From Gammaproteobacteria bacterium (GTDB lineage Bacteria > Pseudomonadota > Gammaproteobacteria > Steroidobacterales > Steroidobacteraceae), in the NCBI GenBank assembly GCA_025355645.1, contig JANXZG010000041.1, positions 1 through 37,793 on the forward strand: a DNA stretch of 37,793 nucleotides, in the 5' to 3' direction. Positions 34,185 to 37,793 of this stretch are shown here, piece by piece. Both the position numbers and the translations under genes were made by a program. Each line of letters begins with the position of its first letter. Position 1 is the first letter of the stretch. The notes beneath the pieces are model-generated. The model was not told the origin of the DNA and did no database searches. It worked only from the letters and a program-made list of their open reading frames with translations.

Positions 34185-36206
34185 ATGCCTGAGAGTACTG
34201 AATCTGCAAGTTCTAGTGGCCCCGCTGAGGTCAGACCAGGCTCGGTGCGCGATTTGTTTATCAGTTACGCGTCGCACGATTCGGAGGTGGCGCAGAGGGT
34301 TTGCTCGGCACTGGAAGCAGCGCATTTCGGCTGCTGGATGGCGCCACGCGATGTGAAGGCGGGCGCCCAGTACGCCGACGCCATCGTCCGCGCGATTAAT
34401 GAGGCCCGGGTTGTAGTGTTAGTGCTGTCGGCCAGTGCGATGGCTTCATCCCATGTGGGCAGGGAAGTCGAGCGCGCGGCATCCAAGCGCAAGTTAATCA
34501 TCGCGTTTCGTCTCGACGCCGCGGCACTTAGTCCCGCACTGGAATATTTCCTGGGCGAGTCCCAGTGGATCGATGTGCCAGCGCTGGGGATGCCGGCGGC
34601 ATTAGCAAAACTGGCGGAGGCCGTCGGGCAGGATTCGGCGACGCCGGCGCAAGCCGCTCCAGTTGTTGCCAGGCGCCCTGTTAACACTACTGGAGCAAAG
34701 AAATGGCTGACGGTCGCCGCGGCGACAGTCATCGGAGTAGGTGCCATGGTTGCCTCAGGGCTGCACTTTTGGCGGTCACCTCCAGAAGCTACGCAAGCTC
34801 CGGCAGCCACGGCGTTGAATGGAGCGCAAGCAAACTCCGCGCCGGGAGTGCCAATCTCGGACAAGTCCATTGCGGTGCTGCCGTTCGCTGATATGAGTGA
34901 GAAAAAAGATCAGGAGTACTTTGCGGACGGGATGGCGGAGGAGATCATTGATCTGCTCGTGAAGATTCCGGGACTCAAAGTAATTGGTAGGACATCATCT
35001 TTCCAATTCAAAGGTCACGCCTACGATCTGCGCCGCATCGGCACGCAGCTGGGGGTGGCTTACGTGTTGGAGGGCAGTGTGCGTAAGTCCGGTGATCGAT
35101 TGCGGGTCAATACGCAGCTGATAAATAGCAAAGACGGTTCACAAATATTTTCGCAAATGTACGAGCAAAATGTGACTGACGTCTTAAAGATGCAAGACGC
35201 GATCGCCACGACGCTCGTCCGCGCTTTGCAAATCGAAGTTAGCGGCGATGGTCTCGTTGCTCGCCCGGCGCTGCGCAACACGGAGGCCTATACCCAGTAT
35301 CTGCAGGGGCTCCATGCCTTCGATCGAAACGATCAGCAAGGCTTCGAGCAAGCTGCGAGCAATTTTCAGCGGGCGCTGGATCTCGACCCCTCTTTCGCGG
35401 ATGCCGCAGCGGGACTCGGATCCGCTTACTTCGTTCTAGGACAGTTTGGGTTCATGCCGCCGGCCATCGCCTTCGGACAGGCCCGCGCCGCCGCACAGCA
35501 TGCTCTGAAGCTGGATCCGAATCTTGCACGCGGCCACGCAGAGCTCGCCGAGGTTTATCGCGCCTACGACTGGGATTGGGCAGCGGCGGAACAGGAAGCA
35601 ACGATTGCGCGGCATCTTGCGCCTAATGATGGCGATGTCTTGTTCATATGCGCCGTGCAGGCACAGAATCTGGGGAACTGGGACGAAGCGCTAAAGTATG
35701 TCAATGCGTCTTTGGCGCAAGACCCGCTTAACCCGGGCGCTTACATGGTGCTCAACCTCGTACAGTTACGCCGCGGTCGACTGGAGGAGGCGGAAGCGGC
35801 CGCGCGCCGCACTCTCGAAATCAGTCCTACTTTCATTCCCGGCCACTATTTTCTCGGCCGCGTACTGCTTGCCCGCGGCCAACCCCAAGCGGCTTTAACA
35901 GAGATGCTAATGGAGACGGATGAGGGGTCGCGCTTTGGCGGGTCAGCAATGGCTTATTTCGCTCTTAGGCGGGCGTCGGATTCCGATGTGGCACTTAAGC
36001 ATCTTCTAGAGCAAGCCGACTCCCCTTTTTTTATTGCGCAGGTCTACGCGTTTCGGGGCCAATTGGAAGAAGCAGTAAATTGGCTTGAACGTGGCTATAC
36101 GCAGAAGGACCCGGGCATTATTCTTCTCAAGAGCCAGCTGCCGTCCAAACTCGAAAGCGATCCTCGCTATAAGGCTTTCCTGCGCAAGTTGAAACTGCCG
36201 GCGTAG
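34185..36206 (+). CDS. TIR domain - membrane segment - TolB/FlgO-like - TPR protein
   Basis: The 673-residue product has four parts. Residues 22-130 are a TIR domain: DLFISYASHDSEVAQRVCSA, CWMAPRDVKAG, then VVVLVLSASAMASSHVGREV, with Glu94 at the position of the NADase glutamate. A membrane segment lies near 173-192. Residues about 218-345 resemble the TolB-N/FlgO-type domain used in adenylate-cyclase-like TPR proteins (SIAVLPFADMSEKKDQEYFA, then VAYVLEGSVRKSG). Tandem TPR-like helices fill the rest. The TIR would be cytoplasmic and the TPR part periplasmic if there is one membrane pass. Similar proteins are known; their function is not. Codon use looks more AT-rich than in the preceding operon. 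Confidence 0.88.
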   Translation: MPESTESASSSGPAEVRPGSVRDLFISYASHDSEVAQRVCSALEAAHFGCWMAPRDVKAGAQYADAIVRAINEARVVVLVLSASAMASSHVGREVERAASKRKLIIAFRLDAAALSPALEYFLGESQWIDVPALGMPAALAKLAEAVGQDSATPAQAAPVVARRPVNTTGAKKWLTVAAATVIGVGAMVASGLHFWRSPPEATQAPAATALNGAQANSAPGVPISDKSIAVLPFADMSEKKDQEYFADGMAEEIIDLLVKIPGLKVIGRTSSFQFKGHAYDLRRIGTQLGVAYVLEGSVRKSGDRLRVNTQLINSKDGSQIFSQMYEQNVTDVLKMQDAIATTLVRALQIEVSGDGLVARPALRNTEAYTQYLQGLHAFDRNDQQGFEQAASNFQRALDLDPSFADAAAGLGSAYFVLGQFGFMPPAIAFGQARAAAQHALKLDPNLARGHAELAEVYRAYDWDWAAAEQEATIARHLAPNDGDVLFICAVQAQNLGNWDEALKYVNASLAQDPLNPGAYMVLNLVQLRRGRLEEAEAAARRTLEISPTFIPGHYFLGRVLLARGQPQAALTEMLMETDEGSRFGGSAMAYFALRRASDSDVALKHLLEQADSPFFIAQVYAFRGQLEEAVNWLERGYTQKDPGIILLKSQLPSKLESDPRYKAFLRKLKLPA

Positions 36207-36338
36207 ACAATCATCTGAAGTCTCATCGTTTAGTCGAACCTTTGCGCAATATAGGCACGGTGGTTTGTCAGGGTTCAGCGGTAGGGGAAGCAATGAGCAT
36301 GAGCCCCAATTCCCGAAATCACGCGGACCGGTCATAAT

Positions 36339-37793
36339 GTGTTGATAAAAACCCATATTCTAAATCGCCGGTCGTTTCTCGGTCTCACCGCAGCCGGCGT
36401 TGCCGTCATGGCTCGAGGGAACCTGGTGCGGGCCGCCAGCGCGATGCGATCGCGCGATCCCGAGCTCATCGTGATCAACGGTAAGGTCTATACGGTGGAT
36501 TCGCGTCAACCTACCGCTGAAGCCTTTGCGGTCAAAGACGGCCGCTTCGTAGCCGTCGGTAGCACGACTGACATCCGAGCGCTCGCCGGCCAGACAACGG
36601 AGATCGTCGACGCGCAGCACATGGTCCTCGTACCGGGGTTCAACGATAGTCACAATCACGCCCCTGGCAACGAGCTTTTGTACGAAGTTCTGGTGGGCAA
36701 TCCATACGACGTTGAATTCGTCAGTATTGCCTCGATCATCGACAAGCTTCGCGAGCGGGCGGCAACCACTCCAGCCGACACTTGGGTGGAAGGATATTTT
36801 TACGATGACACCAAGTCCAAGGATATGCGTGCCCTTACGGTACAGGACATGGATTTAGTGTCCAAGGATCTACCGGTCGTGGTCATTCACCGCGGCGGTC
36901 ATACGGCGTTCTACAACAGCAAAGCATTTCAAATGGCCGGGGTCAGCAAATCAACGCCAAATCCCCCGGGTGGTACCTTCGATCATGATTCGAATGGGGA
37001 ACTGACGGGGCGCGTGACCGACAATGCGCGCACGCGTATCGATGCGGTGGGCAAGCATCGTCAATACGCAGGCGAGGAAGCGCTGCGGCGCGACCGCGAT
37101 GGCCTGGCGTTTATTTCCAAGCAGTTCGTGAGATTCGGCCTCACCAGCGTGTGTCATGAGAGCGGAAATCTCCGCGCCCTACAGCAAGTGCGCGAACAGG
37201 GCGACCTTCTGCATCGCGTGAGCTATGAAGCGGACGGGCCGGAATTGGAGGCAATGATCGCCGGCGGCATGGCGACCGGAATTGGCGATGAATGGTTACG
37301 ACTCGGTGCGACTTGCGAGCATGGCGTTGACGGATCGTTCTCGGAACGCACGATGGCCATGAGCGTGCCATATCCGGACAGCAAAAGCGGCTACAAAGGC
37401 AATCTGACCGAATCGCAAGACGTGCTGAACGCATGGTGTGAACGCGTGCATAGGGCCGGCATTCAAATGAATTGCCACGCCAATGGGGATGTCGCCATCG
37501 ATCATGTACTTACAGCCTATGAGCGCGCATTGAGATTGGCGCCGCAAGCTGGCGCACGTCCGAAGATAACCCACTGCACACTCGTCAATGATGACCTGGT
37601 ACGTCGAATTAAAGCCATCGGTGCTGTGCCAGCATTGTTTACGTCGTACGCGTACTACAACCCCGACAAGTTTCACTTTTATGGTGAAGAACTCATGAAG
37701 CGCTGCATGGCTTTCCGCACATTGATCGACGCGGGAGTGCCCGCTGCAGCGGGATCGGATTTCGATCCGGGTCCGTTCTCACCGCTTATGGGC
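36339..37793 (+). CDS. Tat-exported YtcJ-like amidohydrolase, 3' end outside window
   Basis: The frame runs 485 codons to the last base of the window without a stop, so the gene continues. The start is GTG at 36339 or the adjacent TTG at 36342; neither has a strong ribosome site. A twin-arginine-like signal follows (ILNRRSFLGLTAAGVAVMA). The enzyme part begins with the amidohydrolase entry PELIVINGKVYTVDS, then VLVPGFNDSHNHAPG with the metal-binding His-x-His. Downstream are NCHANGDVAIDHVLTAYE and KITHCTLV, further metal-site histidines of the YtcJ/Amidohydro_3 group, and AAAGSDFDPGPFSPLMG at the end. It hydrolyses an amide or related bond, substrate unknown, probably in the periplasm. Confidence 0.9.
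   Translation, partial: MLIKTHILNRRSFLGLTAAGVAVMARGNLVRAASAMRSRDPELIVINGKVYTVDSRQPTAEAFAVKDGRFVAVGSTTDIRALAGQTTEIVDAQHMVLVPGFNDSHNHAPGNELLYEVLVGNPYDVEFVSIASIIDKLRERAATTPADTWVEGYFYDDTKSKDMRALTVQDMDLVSKDLPVVVIHRGGHTAFYNSKAFQMAGVSKSTPNPPGGTFDHDSNGELTGRVTDNARTRIDAVGKHRQYAGEEALRRDRDGLAFISKQFVRFGLTSVCHESGNLRALQQVREQGDLLHRVSYEADGPELEAMIAGGMATGIGDEWLRLGATCEHGVDGSFSERTMAMSVPYPDSKSGYKGNLTESQDVLNAWCERVHRAGIQMNCHANGDVAIDHVLTAYERALRLAPQAGARPKITHCTLVNDDLVRRIKAIGAVPALFTSYAYYNPDKFHFYGEELMKRCMAFRTLIDAGVPAAAGSDFDPGPFSPLMG

Noticed and set aside
36006..36356. 116-codon minus-strand ORF
   Set aside because: Mostly antisense to the TPR end of the TIR gene; no ribosome site or family resemblance.
1..37793. tRNA, rRNA, CRISPR array, transposon or prophage genes
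   Set aside because: No cloverleaf, ribosomal RNA, spaced direct repeats, transposase or phage structural gene was seen; the 102-base periodicity at 27190-28030 is TPR coding sequence.

Overview
The window looks like chromosomal DNA of a GC-rich gammaproteobacterium, probably from the Nevskiales/Steroidobacterales/Xanthomonadales neighbourhood. This is inferred from gene content: an ExeA-like GspA with GspB, a membrane-anchored FadE, glmS, DUF502 and a spinster-type MFS transporter. No rRNA, tRNA, CRISPR array, insertion sequence or phage gene was recognised. Coding density is high, and adjacent genes often overlap by ATGA.

Region 1 (1-8400) carries envelope and stress genes: the C-terminal part of a phospholipase D-family protein, a DUF5329 protein, a periplasmic BON protein, a CHASE3 hybrid histidine kinase, a GlsB/YeaQ-type membrane protein, a small basic protein, an unrecognised secreted protein with an odd start, a hemerythrin, a Crp/Fnr-type regulator and a PadR regulator with a likely self-operator. 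Several gaps here hold strong hairpins.

Region 2 (8400-19300) carries glmS with an overlapping methyltransferase. It is followed on the other strand by one continuous gene that joins a MATE transporter to a periplasmic PBP4/DacB-type D-Ala-D-Ala carboxypeptidase. Then come a hypothetical gene, a GAF-like protein, a redoxin without its second cysteine, an exported RidA, an unknown exported protein with a DUF502 membrane protein, another unknown exported protein and a diamine-type GNAT acetyltransferase.

Region 3 (19300-27100) is a tight minus-strand run: a CPA2 K+/H+ antiporter, malate dehydrogenase, FadE, GspA and GspB, with gaps of 49, 34, 17 and 8 bases. Region 4 (27170-28950) is one TPR protein with a glycosyltransferase-like C-terminus. 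Its TPR codons repeat with an exact 102-base period.

Region 5 (28940-37793) appears to be a catabolic or accessory region. A spinster-type MFS transporter diverges from three translationally coupled genes: an exported MetX-like alpha/beta hydrolase, a Tat-exported spermidine-dehydrogenase-like flavoenzyme, and a cupin of the DMSP-lyase superfamily with its metal and tyrosine residues intact. This set is one of the two best candidates for undescribed biology; the MATE-DacB fusion is the other. Downstream are a TIR-membrane-TolB/FlgO-like-TPR protein and the start of a Tat-exported YtcJ-like amidohydrolase that runs off the window end. The TIR gene looks somewhat more AT-rich than the genes before it, which would fit a separate origin.
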